DNA from: Aigarchaeota archaeon
Lineage (GTDB): Archaea > Thermoproteota > Nitrososphaeria_A > Caldarchaeales > Wolframiiraptoraceae
NCBI GenBank assembly: GCA_025059205.1
Contig: JANXDS010000001.1
Span: forward strand, 425,582 to 476,005
Length of the DNA stretch: 50,424 nucleotides
Direction of reading: 5' to 3'
This document shows positions 28,758 through 37,990 of this stretch, in pieces. The number at the start of each line of letters is the position of its first letter. Position 1 is the stretch's first letter. A model generated the notes under the pieces. It made no database searches and was not told the origin of the DNA. It was given only the letters and a program-made list of their open reading frames with translations. Made by a program: the position numbers and the translations under genes.

Positions 28758-29363
28758 TCATAAGTTTATGGTCTCGTTAACTGTCAGACCTTTTTCGGTA
28801 AATATGAGTATGTCTATACCGTTTCCACTTGCCGCGTCCCTAGCTATCGATACTTTGATCGCTTTTACGGATAAATCGTAAAGCTCTTTTGGTGTCATAT
28901 CCTTTCTGTACTCGCTTTCAACAACCCCTATTGCTATCTCAGCGCCAGAACCTATGACAGCATAATCGTCCTCTATCATGGAGCCCAGTGGGTCCAATAC
29001 TATGATGTGCGTGCCATCTTCATCAAACCCTCCAACTAAACTTTCCGTCAAATAAGGGAAAAATCTGCTACTGAATAGGTAGTTGGAGAGAACCTTGGCC
29101 ACTGTCTGAACCCTCGGTTCGATGCGGTTCTCGATTCTATAGAGGTTTACCGCGGCTGTCGCATCCCTTATGAGCATCTGCATGTCAGCGACGAACCCTG
29201 CACACGCAGCACCTATCTTTGGAGTTATCTGGAATACCTTTCTTACGGATTTACTCACGACGAAGTAGCCATACGAAAGTCTTTTCTCAGAAGCTAAGGC
29301 GACAGCGCTTTTGCTCCTGATACCCAGCGTTGTTGCACCTGGGTACGGAAACTGCATGCTCAA
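28758..29363 (-). CDS. psmB: Proteasome beta subunit, probably non-catalytic
   Basis: 201 aa. Fold landmarks are all present: ASEKRLSYGYFVVSK, FQITPKIG, LVGGFDEDG, VIGSGAE and ARDAASGNGID. Aligning PGATTLGI with the canonical TGTTTVGI puts Ala10 where the catalytic Thr1 should be. Lys (K33 equivalent, residue 42) and the acidic residue (17 equivalent, residue 26) remain. The closest remembered relatives are crenarchaeal non-catalytic beta subunits with PATAIGL and ASERRLSYG. A second, active beta gene would be needed elsewhere. First gene of the minus-strand run with rbkR and thrC. Confidence 0.9.
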   Translation of the reverse strand: MSMQFPYPGATTLGIRSKSAVALASEKRLSYGYFVVSKSVRKVFQITPKIGAACAGFVADMQMLIRDATAAVNLYRIENRIEPRVQTVAKVLSNYLFSSRFFPYLTESLVGGFDEDGTHIIVLDPLGSMIEDDYAVIGSGAEIAIGVVESEYRKDMTPKELYDLSVKAIKVSIARDAASGNGIDILIFTEKGLTVNETINL

Positions 29364-29546
29364 ATTTCGTTCACCGGTTCTCTCTGTTTAATTGGATTTA
29401 AGTCACATACTTAAATTTTCACCATCTCATAAGGTTTTCCTTAAATGAAGGGTTCGATACCCCTCCGTCTTATCCACTGATGGGCTAAAATTCGTAATAA
29501 GGAATTACTGAAGTTAAATAGTGGGATAGTGATTCGTGAATGACGG

Positions 29547-30356
29547 ATGGAGGAGATCATCCGCTTTTATGAGCAGCCATCTTTAAAAGAGCCATGTCTA
29601 GTAGCAGGCTTCTATGGTTGGTCTGATGGTGGAAGAGTATCTAGCATGTCGCTCATTTACTTGCTGACGAAACTTCCATCAAAACTTTTTGCCGAAATGA
29701 ACCCAGAACCCTTCTATGATTTCACAGTGAGAAGACCGTACGTTTCTTATAAATCAGGCATTATGACAAGCTATACCATGCCAAAAAATGAATTCTGGTA
29801 TGTCAAGGAGGCTGGCGGCCGCTCGCTTGTGTTGCTCTTAGGTGAGGAGCCTAACCTGAACTGGATAAAATACGTTGATACCATAATACAGGTGATCAAA
29901 AAATTTGGGGTGAAGAGGGTTTATACAATAGGTGGTTTGTTGGACAGGGTACCGCATACCGTTGAACCTATTATAAGCTTTTTCATCAACAATGAAAACC
30001 TTAGAAAAGACGTGTTGATGTTTGGTGGAGAATTTACGAACTACGAAGGGCCCAGTAGCATCCATAGTCTTATACTTTACGCGTGTATGAAAGAGGACAT
30101 AGAAGCCATGAGTATTTGGGGACATTCACCCATTTACCTTCCATTCCCAGACATTCAGACTACTTACTACATTGTAAGAAAACTCTTAGAGCACCTCAAA
30201 ATAAAGCTGGACTTAAGTGACCTTGAAGCTGAGAATAGGGACTTCAAGACTAGGCTCGACATCGAGATGCAAAGTCAACCAGAGTTGAAGAGATTGGTCC
30301 TGGAGCTAGAAGACGAGTACTACAAGACACGAAGAAGACTCGGTTATATGTCCTAA
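29547..30356 (+). CDS. PAC2-family protein, second copy
   Basis: 269 aa. The PAC2 pattern is seen in EPCLVAGFYGWSDGGRVSSMSLIYLL, VYTIGGLLDRVPHT, MFGGEFTNYEGPSSIHSLIL and ISIWGHSP-like MSIWGHSPIYLPFPD. The C-terminal ~45 residues are charged and helical. It is divergent from the proteasome beta gene and 14 bases ahead of rtcA. A proteasome assembly role is an inference from family and neighbour. Confidence 0.88.
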   Translation: MEEIIRFYEQPSLKEPCLVAGFYGWSDGGRVSSMSLIYLLTKLPSKLFAEMNPEPFYDFTVRRPYVSYKSGIMTSYTMPKNEFWYVKEAGGRSLVLLLGEEPNLNWIKYVDTIIQVIKKFGVKRVYTIGGLLDRVPHTVEPIISFFINNENLRKDVLMFGGEFTNYEGPSSIHSLILYACMKEDIEAMSIWGHSPIYLPFPDIQTTYYIVRKLLEHLKIKLDLSDLEAENRDFKTRLDIEMQSQPELKRLVLELEDEYYKTRRRLGYMS

Positions 30357-30370
30357 AATCGTGAGAGGCG

Positions 30371-31462
30371 TTGTGTGCAGAAAATGTTATCGGGCTTGAT
30401 GGCTCCATAGGAGAAGGCGGAGGTCAAGTACTGAGAACCGCTATAGCGCTCTCCGCCATGATGCTAAGACCCATAAAGATATACAACATCAGGGCTAAGA
30501 GATCGCCCCCTGGTCTTAGACCGCAACACCTGACCGCGGTTAAGGCAGTGGCCTGGTTATCGAATGCCGATGTTAAAGGGTTGAACGTAGGTTCTAGTGA
30601 AGTAGTTTTCATACCAAAAAGATTGAAGGGTGGAAAGATGACTTTTGATGCAGGAACTGCCGGTAGCACTACGTTGATACTACAGTCCTTGATGCCTGCC
30701 ATGAGCTTTGCGGAAGAGCAAGTAGAAGTCGAGATAAGAGGAGGGACCAACAACCCTATGGCACCACCCTTCGAGTATCTTTCATACGTGCTCCTACCAG
30801 TTCTTAAGCAGATGGGTTGCAAATTTTCGCTCGAACTAATGAGGCGCGGTTTTTATCCAAGAGGTCAGGGGATAGTCAGGGTTAGGTCGGAGCCCGTAGA
30901 CTATATTAAACCGATCAGACTCACGGAATTTTCAGGTGTAGAGAAGATATCGGGAATTAGCTACAGTTGTAGGTTACCAAGTCACATAGCGGAGCGTATG
31001 GCTAAGAGTGCATCTAAGTTTCTGAGCATGAATGGTTATGATAATGCTGATATATGGTTAGAAGTTTTGCAACCTGATACGCCTAAATGTTCGGTTGATG
31101 CCGGCTGTGGCATAATATTGTTCGCTAGGACGAAGGATGGACACATAATAGCATCTGATAGTCTAGGAAGGTTAGGTGTTCCTGCTGAGAAAATAGGCGA
31201 AGAGGTGGCAGCGGACTTAGTAAAACAACTGAACGCCAAAGCACCTGTTGATAAGCACCTCGGTGACCAGCTAGTTATATGGGTAGCAATCGCAAAAGGT
31301 TACTCCGAGTACAGGGTTACAGAGTTAACGCTACACACACTCACAAGCGTTGAAGTCTGTAAGAGGTTAACTGGCGCAGAATTTATGGTTGATGGTGCGA
31401 TTGGCGAATCAGGCATGATATCCTGTAACGGCATAGGCTTAACGCGAAAAGTTGGAAAGTAA
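30371..31462 (+). CDS. rtcA: RNA 3'-terminal phosphate cyclase
   Basis: 363 aa. It converts RNA 3'-phosphate to a 2',3'-cyclic phosphate with ATP. Motifs: LDGSIGEGGGQVLRTA, RSPPGLRPQHLTAVKA, GTAGSTTLILQSLMP, the glycine-rich RGFYPRGQG and, near residue 295, DKHLGDQL with the adenylated histidine. The TTG start at 30371 follows GAGAGGCG. Likely co-transcribed with the PAC2 gene. Confidence 0.95.
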   Translation: MCAENVIGLDGSIGEGGGQVLRTAIALSAMMLRPIKIYNIRAKRSPPGLRPQHLTAVKAVAWLSNADVKGLNVGSSEVVFIPKRLKGGKMTFDAGTAGSTTLILQSLMPAMSFAEEQVEVEIRGGTNNPMAPPFEYLSYVLLPVLKQMGCKFSLELMRRGFYPRGQGIVRVRSEPVDYIKPIRLTEFSGVEKISGISYSCRLPSHIAERMAKSASKFLSMNGYDNADIWLEVLQPDTPKCSVDAGCGIILFARTKDGHIIASDSLGRLGVPAEKIGEEVAADLVKQLNAKAPVDKHLGDQLVIWVAIAKGYSEYRVTELTLHTLTSVEVCKRLTGAEFMVDGAIGESGMISCNGIGLTRKVGK

Positions 31463-31481
31463 ACGCATTAGTCAGCTTGAT

Positions 31482-32261
31482 TTAAGTTCGAAACTTTGCA
31501 GCCCTATTAGCTATCAATGCAGAAAGGACACCTGCTGGAACACCACCGTCTATATTCACTACGCCTATACCAAGCGAGCATGACTGTAGCATTGCCATCA
31601 ATGCTGTCTTACCTCGGCCACCATAACCATAACCAGATGATGTTGGAACGGCGATGATTGGTACATCGACTAGGCTGCCAACAACGCTAGGAAGAGCCCC
31701 TTCCCTTCCAGCCACGACTACTATAACATCGGCATCCCATTCTAGTAGTGTTTTAAGTGGTTCAAAAAGCCTATGTATGCCGGCTACTCCAACGTCGTAA
31801 AAGACCTTTACTGTACAACCCATTTCTTCGGCAACAACTCTAGCTTCCTCAGCTACCGGAACGTCATGAGTCCCAGCCGTGAGTATGCCGACCTTTCCAC
31901 CAGTGCTGGGCCTAGGGTAGCCTTTGGCTCTCACGATAAGTATCCTGGCTAGTTCATTGTACTGGCGTTCGCAATCTTCTGGTATGCGTGTTATGAGATA
32001 ATTATATCTTTCTCTCTGAAGCCTAGTTACTATAACCCTGCCGGCTCTCCCTAATAATGCATTTATTATCTCTGAAAGCTGCTCATCTGTTTTTCCCTCA
32101 GCGAGTATGAGTTCCGGTATGTCTTTCCTCAGCTCTCTACCAACGTCTAACCTTGCAAAGTTTGATACCTCTTGGATGGCAAGAAGTTTGATGAGCTTTT
32201 CAGCGTCGTTAATGGTTAGTTGACCCTTAGAAAACCTTGTGAGTATTTCGCGTAAGTTCAT
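31482..32261 (-). CDS. larB: LarB, nicotinate dinucleotide carboxylase/hydrolase
   Basis: 259 aa. An N-terminal helical extension is followed by a PurE-like domain from about residue 120 (VGILTAGTHDVPVAEEA, YDVGVAGIHR, VVAGREGALPSVVGSLVDVPIIAVPTSSGY read in two parts, and NIDGGVPAGVLSA). LarB makes the pyridinium-3,5-biscarboxylate precursor of the nickel-pincer cofactor of lactate racemase. It lies 8 bases after larE. larC and larA are not in the window. Confidence 0.93.
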   Translation of the reverse strand: MNLREILTRFSKGQLTINDAEKLIKLLAIQEVSNFARLDVGRELRKDIPELILAEGKTDEQLSEIINALLGRAGRVIVTRLQRERYNYLITRIPEDCERQYNELARILIVRAKGYPRPSTGGKVGILTAGTHDVPVAEEARVVAEEMGCTVKVFYDVGVAGIHRLFEPLKTLLEWDADVIVVVAGREGALPSVVGSLVDVPIIAVPTSSGYGYGGRGKTALMAMLQSCSLGIGVVNIDGGVPAGVLSALIANRAAKFRT

Positions 32262-32269
32262 GTAAGATT

Positions 32270-33106
32270 TTATGTAATAACATGTTTATTCGTCTTTCGG
32301 ATGGATTCAAGAAAGCTTCCCTGTCTGTACCCTTCTAAGTCCAGCGTCACGAAGGTGAATCCAAGGCTCTTAATATATCCGGCTATCTTGTCCATAAGGT
32401 TTACGTTAAACATTAAGTGTCTCTCGTCTTTGCCCACCTCTATCCTGACAATGTCCCCATGAACCCTAACTCGAAGGACTTTCAGGTTAACGTGTGTTCT
32501 TATGAATTCCTCAGCCATAGCAACCTTCTTTAAAAGCTCAGCGGTTATGGGATGACCGTACGCTATCCTAGACGCAAGACACGGAGATGAAGGTTTTAGC
32601 GCCGTAGGGAGACCGAGCAACTTCGAGATTTCTCTCACAAGCTCCTTTCCTATTCCCAGCTCAGCCAAAGGACTCCTAACGCCGAGCTTTCTAGCGGCCT
32701 CTATGCCAAGCCTAAAATCCTTTAAATCGTCAAAGTTTGTCCCATCTACCACCTGCTTAACGCCTAGGCTGGCAGCAAGTTCCAAAAACTTACTACACAT
32801 TTCCTCCTTACAAAAGTAGCACCGGTCGAGCATGTTTCTTGCATATTCTGGTCTGGACGTTTCATCAATATTCACAAAAATTTGCTTTATGCCTATAAGC
32901 TTAGCTATCTCTGCAGCCTCTTTCAGCTCCCGCTCCGGAATTGATGGAGAGCAGGCCGTGGCTGCGTATGCCTTGTGACCTAACACCATATGGGCAACCT
33001 TAGCGACCAGCGTGCTGTCAACACCTCCGGAGAATGCAACTAGCACGCTGTCGAACCTCTTAAACCATGCTATGAGTTCTGAAAGTTTTGAATCGGCACT
33101 CTCCAT
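32270..33106 (-). CDS. larE: LarE sulfur transferase, three-cysteine type
   Basis: 278 aa. It has PP-loop AFSGGVDSTLVAKV and adenylates and thiolates the LarB product. Cysteines are at C96 and C99 (RCYFCKEE) and C176 (SSPCLASRIAYG). The three-cysteine set is that described for LarE enzymes that hold a [4Fe-4S] cluster and can work catalytically, unlike the single sacrificial Cys176 type. It is divergent from the UbiE-like gene with 169 AT-rich bases between. Confidence 0.93.
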   Translation of the reverse strand: MESADSKLSELIAWFKRFDSVLVAFSGGVDSTLVAKVAHMVLGHKAYAATACSPSIPERELKEAAEIAKLIGIKQIFVNIDETSRPEYARNMLDRCYFCKEEMCSKFLELAASLGVKQVVDGTNFDDLKDFRLGIEAARKLGVRSPLAELGIGKELVREISKLLGLPTALKPSSPCLASRIAYGHPITAELLKKVAMAEEFIRTHVNLKVLRVRVHGDIVRIEVGKDERHLMFNVNLMDKIAGYIKSLGFTFVTLDLEGYRQGSFLESIRKTNKHVIT

Positions 33107-33275
33107 ACGGGTTATTTTTAAACGTATTCTAAATTAAAAGGTTTTCAAAGACGGTACTTTCGTTCGTAGTGCTAGCTTAACGTTTCTGATAAATGTAAGA
33201 TGTCCAACAGTTAAGCGCTTTCGGACTAAGAATTTTTACGAAAGCTTTTTGTTATCATGTTATTTTTAACTTTCT

Positions 33276-33968
33276 GTGCCTGGACTGGGGAAAGACTGGT
33301 GGAGGGTCATCAAGGTACTTGACAGACTTTCGTGCTTCTATGACGATCTAAATACAGTGATATCGCTCGGTAAGGACAAAGAGCTTAGAAGAGTTACGGC
33401 CAGAAATTTAGGGAACGTAAACGGCGTAGTGTTAGATGCTGGTGCAGGGAATGGGGCGATGACAAAAGCCATACTCGCTGAAAATCCAAACGTAAGTCTT
33501 ATCGTAATGTTGGATTTCTTACCGAAAATGTTGAAGAACGCAAACGTGGAACGCTCGATCTGCGAGAAGGTCGTCGGAGTGTTCGAGGCTATACCGTTGA
33601 GGAATGGTTCGGTAGACGGTGTGGTTATGGCATTCTCCTTACGTGATGCTTATGATATGAACGTCGCTTTACAAAACGTCAAGAGAGTTATGAAGAGTCA
33701 TGGAAGGTTAGTGATTTTAGAACTTGGAAAACCAGACAACGTATTCAAGAAATTCCTTGTCGCTTTATATTGGCGATTCATCTCGCCTATGCTGGCATTC
33801 ATTAGACTAGGAAGAAAAGGTTTGCTAGCATACGAGATATATCCAACCTACACGAAGATGCCAGATAACAGAAAATTCATAAATTTGATGAAAACATTTT
33901 TCAAGGACGTGAACGTTGAGAAAAAAATGCTGGATGGTATACTGTTAATAAGCGCCTCGCATGGTTAA
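33276..33968 (+). CDS. UbiE/MenG-like SAM-dependent methyltransferase
   Basis: 230 aa. The Rossmann SAM site is VVLDAGAGNGAMTKAI, with acidic loop VMLDFLPKML and SVDGVVMAFSLRDAYDM. The tail (ILELGKPDNVFKKFLVALYWRFISPML) resembles quinone-ring C-methyltransferases. A menaquinone or related lipid substrate is likely but unproven. The start is GTG at 33276. It is followed by nadM after about 20 bases. Confidence 0.85.
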   Translation: MPGLGKDWWRVIKVLDRLSCFYDDLNTVISLGKDKELRRVTARNLGNVNGVVLDAGAGNGAMTKAILAENPNVSLIVMLDFLPKMLKNANVERSICEKVVGVFEAIPLRNGSVDGVVMAFSLRDAYDMNVALQNVKRVMKSHGRLVILELGKPDNVFKKFLVALYWRFISPMLAFIRLGRKGLLAYEIYPTYTKMPDNRKFINLMKTFFKDVNVEKKMLDGILLISASHG

Positions 33969-33991
33969 ATATATCCGCCAGCAATTTGTTA

Positions 33992-34531
33992 ATGGCCACT
34001 ATGAGGAGAGCGTTATTCGTAGGCAGATTTCAGCCGATACATGCTGGTCATATTGAAGCAATAAAACACATACTATCTGAAAATGATGAACTCATAATTG
34101 TAGTAGGAAGCGCACAATATAGTCACACTTTCGATAACCCATTCACAGCTGGTGAAAGGATTGAGATGTTAAGATTGGCTTTAGAGGAAGCAGGCATAGA
34201 TCTAAGGAGAATTTTGATAATACCTGTACCCGATATAGGTTCCCACTCTATGTGGGTCGCACACGTTAAATCACTAGTACCAAACTTTCAAGTAGTATAC
34301 ACAAACAACCCGCTCGTCACACAGTTATTCAAGGAAGCAGGTTATGAAGTGAGGCCTATCGATATGTTTAGAAGAAATGAACTCGTAGCAACGAGGATAA
34401 GAAAGATGATGGTGGAAGATGATGATTGGAGAGAGCTTGTGCCAAAGTCTGTAGTGCAGTTCATCGATAAAATAGACGGTGTAAAACGTCTTAAGACTAT
34501 CGTCAGCACGGACTCGCCTGCCCACGTCTAA
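33992..34531 (+). CDS. nadM: Nicotinamide-nucleotide adenylyltransferase (archaeal NadM)
   Basis: About 179 aa. It makes NAD+ from NMN and ATP. It has the nucleotidyl-transferase motif GRFQPIHAGHIEAI, NPFTAGERIEMLRLAL, VYTNNPLV and the ATP-site segment ATRIRKMMVEDDDW. ATG at 33992 is used; TTG at 33986 and ATG at 34001 are alternatives. A TATA-like TTAAATATAT lies at about 33966. Its end overlaps the convergent SAM hydrolase gene by 29 bases. Confidence 0.93.
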   Translation: MATMRRALFVGRFQPIHAGHIEAIKHILSENDELIIVVGSAQYSHTFDNPFTAGERIEMLRLALEEAGIDLRRILIIPVPDIGSHSMWVAHVKSLVPNFQVVYTNNPLVTQLFKEAGYEVRPIDMFRRNELVATRIRKMMVEDDDWRELVPKSVVQFIDKIDGVKRLKTIVSTDSPAHV

Positions 34532-35318
34532 TGCGAATTCTTTCGCCAACTTTGATGCCGATGATCTCTGCAGCATTTCCCATATTAACAGCGATCTCCA
34601 GAAAGCCGGTACCTCCAAATACCATTAACATGGAACCAACGGGCACTTCTCCATAAGTTCTACATAAAGGAAGTATGTGGCGTTTGTCACCCAACTCGAC
34701 CTCATATTTCGCGGTTATGGATCCTAGCAACGCAAGAGATTCCTTAGATACGTTGGTTATAAGGTTGCCGAACTTATCTATATGCATCAACTCCGCACAT
34801 AGCCAACCGTCGGAAATTGTCGGCTCAAAAGACTCCATCCTCATCATATTTTTAATTTTCTTTCCCAACTTTGAAGGTTTCACACCAGACGCAAGTTTAG
34901 CGGCTACATACGCAAACACGTCCCTTCCATGAAAGGTCTCACAAGTTCTTGGCGGAATCTTTGACTGATCTATCTCGTATATGCTCAATATACCAGCCAT
35001 ACTTGCTGCGGGCCACATAAGACCGGTATCTGGGCCTACAAAAATGTGCCCGAGCTTTGTGACAACTATTATTCCCTTCCTCTCTGTTCCGACCTTCGGG
35101 TCAACAACGCATATATGGATCGTGCCTTTCGGAAAGTGCTTCGTAGCTGTTATGAGTATAAAAGCTCCTCGCCTTTCATCGAAGCTCGGTATCGCATGCG
35201 TTATATCAACTATCTGTACGTCACGAATAACCGAAAGGATCTTCGCCTTAACTTCTGCGACGTACGGGTCTTCTAAACCATAGTCCGTGGTTAGTGTTAT
35301 AATCGGCTTTCTTTTCAC
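34503..35318 (-). CDS. SAM hydrolase (adenosine-forming), DUF62 family
   Basis: 271 aa. It has LTTDYGLEDPYVAEVK, HVVDPGVGT-like CVVDPKVGTERKGI, FVGPDTGLMWPA, ETFHGRDVFAYVAAKLA and HIDKFGNLITNVS, the marks of the SAM hydroxide adenosyltransferase family. The archaeal enzyme hydrolyses SAM to adenosine and methionine; its purpose may be SAM homeostasis. It overlaps nadM tail to tail. Confidence 0.92.
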   Translation of the reverse strand: MKRKPIITLTTDYGLEDPYVAEVKAKILSVIRDVQIVDITHAIPSFDERRGAFILITATKHFPKGTIHICVVDPKVGTERKGIIVVTKLGHIFVGPDTGLMWPAASMAGILSIYEIDQSKIPPRTCETFHGRDVFAYVAAKLASGVKPSKLGKKIKNMMRMESFEPTISDGWLCAELMHIDKFGNLITNVSKESLALLGSITAKYEVELGDKRHILPLCRTYGEVPVGSMLMVFGGTGFLEIAVNMGNAAEIIGIKVGERIRIRRGQASPC

Positions 35319-35407
35319 GACCTGTGAAAAATCGAGCTCTTCGATAAAGGTTTTACGAATTTGATTTAATAAAGGGTTTTTATCTAAGAATTAGGTGAAG
35401 CTGGAAG

Positions 35408-35770
35408 ATGAGTGATTTCAGATATAAACAAGTAATCGTGGTAAGGACAGACCTTGGTATGAGCGTTGGCAAGCTTGCGGCTCAAGTGGGCCATGCCGCA
35501 GTATCTGCCGCGGAGGAATGCAGGAGACTCAGGCCTAGATGGTTAAATGAGTGGATGGATGAAGGGCAAAAGAAGGTCGTAGTTAAAGTGAGGTCTAAAG
35601 AGGAGCTTGAAGAGCTCAAGAAGAAGGCCGATGAGCTGGGCATACCGAACGCTCTTATATCCGATGCCGGTCTGACCGAACTAGAGCCCGGAACTATGAC
35701 AACTCTTGGAATAGGGCCAGCTCCTTCTGAACTAGTTGACAAGGTGACGGGTAATTTACCTCTTCTATGA
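35408..35770 (+). CDS. pth2: Peptidyl-tRNA hydrolase, Pth2 type
   Basis: 120 aa, the normal archaeal length. It has [28 protein letters not shown], then [13 protein letters not shown] and [21 protein letters not shown]. Pth2 frees tRNA from dropped-off peptidyl-tRNA. It precedes truD by 9 bases and forms a tRNA-centred operon with truD and trmI. Confidence 0.97.
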   Translation: MSDFRYKQVIVVRTDLGMSVGKLAAQVGHAAVSAAEECRRLRPRWLNEWMDEGQKKVVVKVRSKEELEELKKKADELGIPNALISDAGLTELEPGTMTTLGIGPAPSELVDKVTGNLPLL

Positions 35771-35779
35771 AACTATCAG

Positions 35780-37168
35780 GTGAACGTAGTGATATTAAGT
35801 AAACTTCAACCAAAAGATGTTGAGTGCTTTATCGGTATAGAAGGTTACGCAACAAAGTCGGAAGGTGTTGGTGGTGTGATTAAGGAGAGTCCAAACGATT
35901 TCATGGTATGGGAAGTTTTGAAAGATGGAAGTGATGCAAAAAGTATGTTCGAAACGAGTTTTTCAACTAATAGATATGGGAAGTTTTTGGTGTGTGTTTT
36001 ACACAAAGTTGATGTCGATACGATATCAACACTGTCTCTCATATCTAGGTTGATTGGTGTTAAACCGCGAGAGGTAGGTATTTGTGGAATAAAGGACAGA
36101 AGAGCATGCTCATGGCAGTTTATCACGATACCCAACAAAAGAACACTAGATTTGAACGAAACCGTTCAACTTACAGAACGGGTGTGGTTACGTCGAGTAT
36201 CCACAAGAGACTTTAAACTCTCATCCGGTGAGCTATACAGAAACATGTTTGAAATTAAGATTTCAAAGTTGCGACTTGATGGTCACTTAGCAGCCGCTTT
36301 AATGGGGAAGACCATCGAGGAGTTGAAGTTAAAGGGCGCGCCGAACTTCTTCGGACACCAAAGGTTTGGAGTGTCTAGACCAATAACACACGTGATTGGA
36401 AAACTGATAGTAAAGGGTATGCTCAAGGAGGCGGTTGAAGAGTTTATTATGGATTACACAACGTTCGAACCTAAGGTTATCAGAGAAGCAAGAATGAAGC
36501 TCGCGGAATCTTGGAATCCTAAAGATGCACTTAGGTACCTACCGAAGCGTCTTTTCTATGAACGGGCCATGGCCAAATGCTTAGAAAAGAATCCCCAGGA
36601 CTACGTGGGCGCGTTTAGAAGGTTGCCTTTGAGACTTAGGAGACTATTCGTAGAGGCATACTCATCATACATTTTCAATAAATGCTTATCAAAGTTGCTG
36701 GCAGGGAATTCTGAACTGTTAATGCCGAGCACTGGGGATCTGGTTATTGAACTTGATATTCACGGCTCACCAACTTGTAGACCCTTTATACTGCATTCTG
36801 GTGCCCTACCACGAGCACTATCCCTTGCGCAGGCTGGTAAGTTATCCACCCTCATTCCAGTACCAGGATATAGAGTTAGGCTACCGAATAATGAGAAGAG
36901 AGACGTCTTAGAGGAAGTTCTGGAAGAAGAAGATGTAAAATTAGAGGATTTCACATGTAGGGCCTTGCCGGAAGCGGCAAGTGTAGGAAGTTACAGAGCG
37001 ATCGTTATGCCTTCTTGGGAATTCAAGACTTATAACGTAGGAGAGGATTATTTATGGGTTCGTCTATCTCTTCCAAGTGGGTGCTACGCTACGGTCCTGC
37101 TAAGAGAACTTATGAAGCCTGAAAATGCCCTATACTTTGAAGGCCACTCAGATAAATACTCGGCTTAA
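35780..37168 (+). CDS. truD: tRNA pseudouridine(13) synthase TruD
   Basis: 462 aa. The catalytic aspartate is Asp106 in GIKDRRA, and the TruD-specific PNFFGHQRFG follows. The TRUD insertion domain spans roughly residues 200-390. It converts U13 of tRNA (or U35 in tRNA-Tyr in some archaea) to pseudouridine. The start is GTG at 35780; a second GTG lies three codons on. trmI follows after 33 bases. Confidence 0.95.
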   Translation: MNVVILSKLQPKDVECFIGIEGYATKSEGVGGVIKESPNDFMVWEVLKDGSDAKSMFETSFSTNRYGKFLVCVLHKVDVDTISTLSLISRLIGVKPREVGICGIKDRRACSWQFITIPNKRTLDLNETVQLTERVWLRRVSTRDFKLSSGELYRNMFEIKISKLRLDGHLAAALMGKTIEELKLKGAPNFFGHQRFGVSRPITHVIGKLIVKGMLKEAVEEFIMDYTTFEPKVIREARMKLAESWNPKDALRYLPKRLFYERAMAKCLEKNPQDYVGAFRRLPLRLRRLFVEAYSSYIFNKCLSKLLAGNSELLMPSTGDLVIELDIHGSPTCRPFILHSGALPRALSLAQAGKLSTLIPVPGYRVRLPNNEKRDVLEEVLEEEDVKLEDFTCRALPEAASVGSYRAIVMPSWEFKTYNVGEDYLWVRLSLPSGCYATVLLRELMKPENALYFEGHSDKYSA

Positions 37169-37201
37169 ATTTGAATTAGAGACATTATCGGAGGGGCTCA
37201 T

Positions 37202-37990
37202 GTGGTAGAAGTGATACAGGAAGGTTCCAAGGTTTTGCTGTTAACAGAACGGAAGAAGCGTTATCTCGTTAAGGTTAAGCCTGGGGTAAGGTTTCACACT
37301 AGCGAAGGTTACGTGGACTTATCTGAACTTATCGGTAAAAGGTACGGCGCAAGAATCGTTAGCAACACTGGCTCTGTTTGGTTCGCTTTGAAACCTACGA
37401 TTTTAGATATAGTCATGAAGATGCCAAGACCAACTCAGATAGTTTACCCAAAAGATTTAGGTGCTATTATAATTCTCGGAAATATCAGACCAGGTTCTAG
37501 GGTACTTGAGGCCGGAACTGGTAGCGGAGTCCTGACCGCCGTTATAGCATCTTATGTTATGCCTCACGGCATAGTTTACAGTTATGATATCTCAGAAGAG
37601 TACCTGGAGAATGCGAGAAAACAGCTTGATGAATTAGGTCTATTACCTTATGTAAAACTAAAGCAAGGTGACGTTACTACAAAAATAGAAGAAAGGGATT
37701 TGGATACCGTGGTTTTAGACCTTCCAACACCTTGGCTAGCGGTGCCAAATGTTTATAAGGCATTGTCTGATGGAGGCGTTTTTGTATCTTTAAGCCCTAC
37801 GATCGAGCAAGTCGTGGAGACAGTCGATGCACTTAACTCGAATGGTTTCGCCGACATCACTACTATCGAGTTACTGATGAGGACGTTAAGGGTTAAGAGA
37901 GGAATGACCAGGCCCGAGCACTTAATGAGAGCACACACAGTCTATCTCACGACGGCCAAGAAGGTCTGCCGAGATTCTTCAGATTATTGA
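37202..37990 (+). CDS. trmI: tRNA (adenine-N1)-methyltransferase TrmI
   Basis: 262 aa. It has N-terminal beta domain VLLLTERKKRYLVKV, PTQIVYPKDLGAIIIL, SAM site VLEAGTGSGVLTAVIA and DLPTPW, with RGMTRPEHLMRAHT at the end. It methylates A57/A58 in the T-loop, which stabilises tRNA in thermophiles. It overlaps the convergent small gene by 7 bases. Confidence 0.94.
   Translation: MVEVIQEGSKVLLLTERKKRYLVKVKPGVRFHTSEGYVDLSELIGKRYGARIVSNTGSVWFALKPTILDIVMKMPRPTQIVYPKDLGAIIILGNIRPGSRVLEAGTGSGVLTAVIASYVMPHGIVYSYDISEEYLENARKQLDELGLLPYVKLKQGDVTTKIEERDLDTVVLDLPTPWLAVPNVYKALSDGGVFVSLSPTIEQVVETVDALNSNGFADITTIELLMRTLRVKRGMTRPEHLMRAHTVYLTTAKKVCRDSSDY

Noticed and set aside
29447-29470. A tRNA T-arm-like hairpin (GGG-TTCGATA-CCC) on the plus strand between psmB and the PAC2 gene, considered as a split tRNA half or tRNA remnant.
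   Set aside because: The 5-bp stem has a mismatch, and no acceptor, D or anticodon arm can be found on either side or strand.
29475-29512. CTGATGG and CTGA boxes suggesting a C/D-box sRNA.
   Set aside because: Only one loose C-like box and one D box, no C'/D' pair and no visible rRNA or tRNA guide match.
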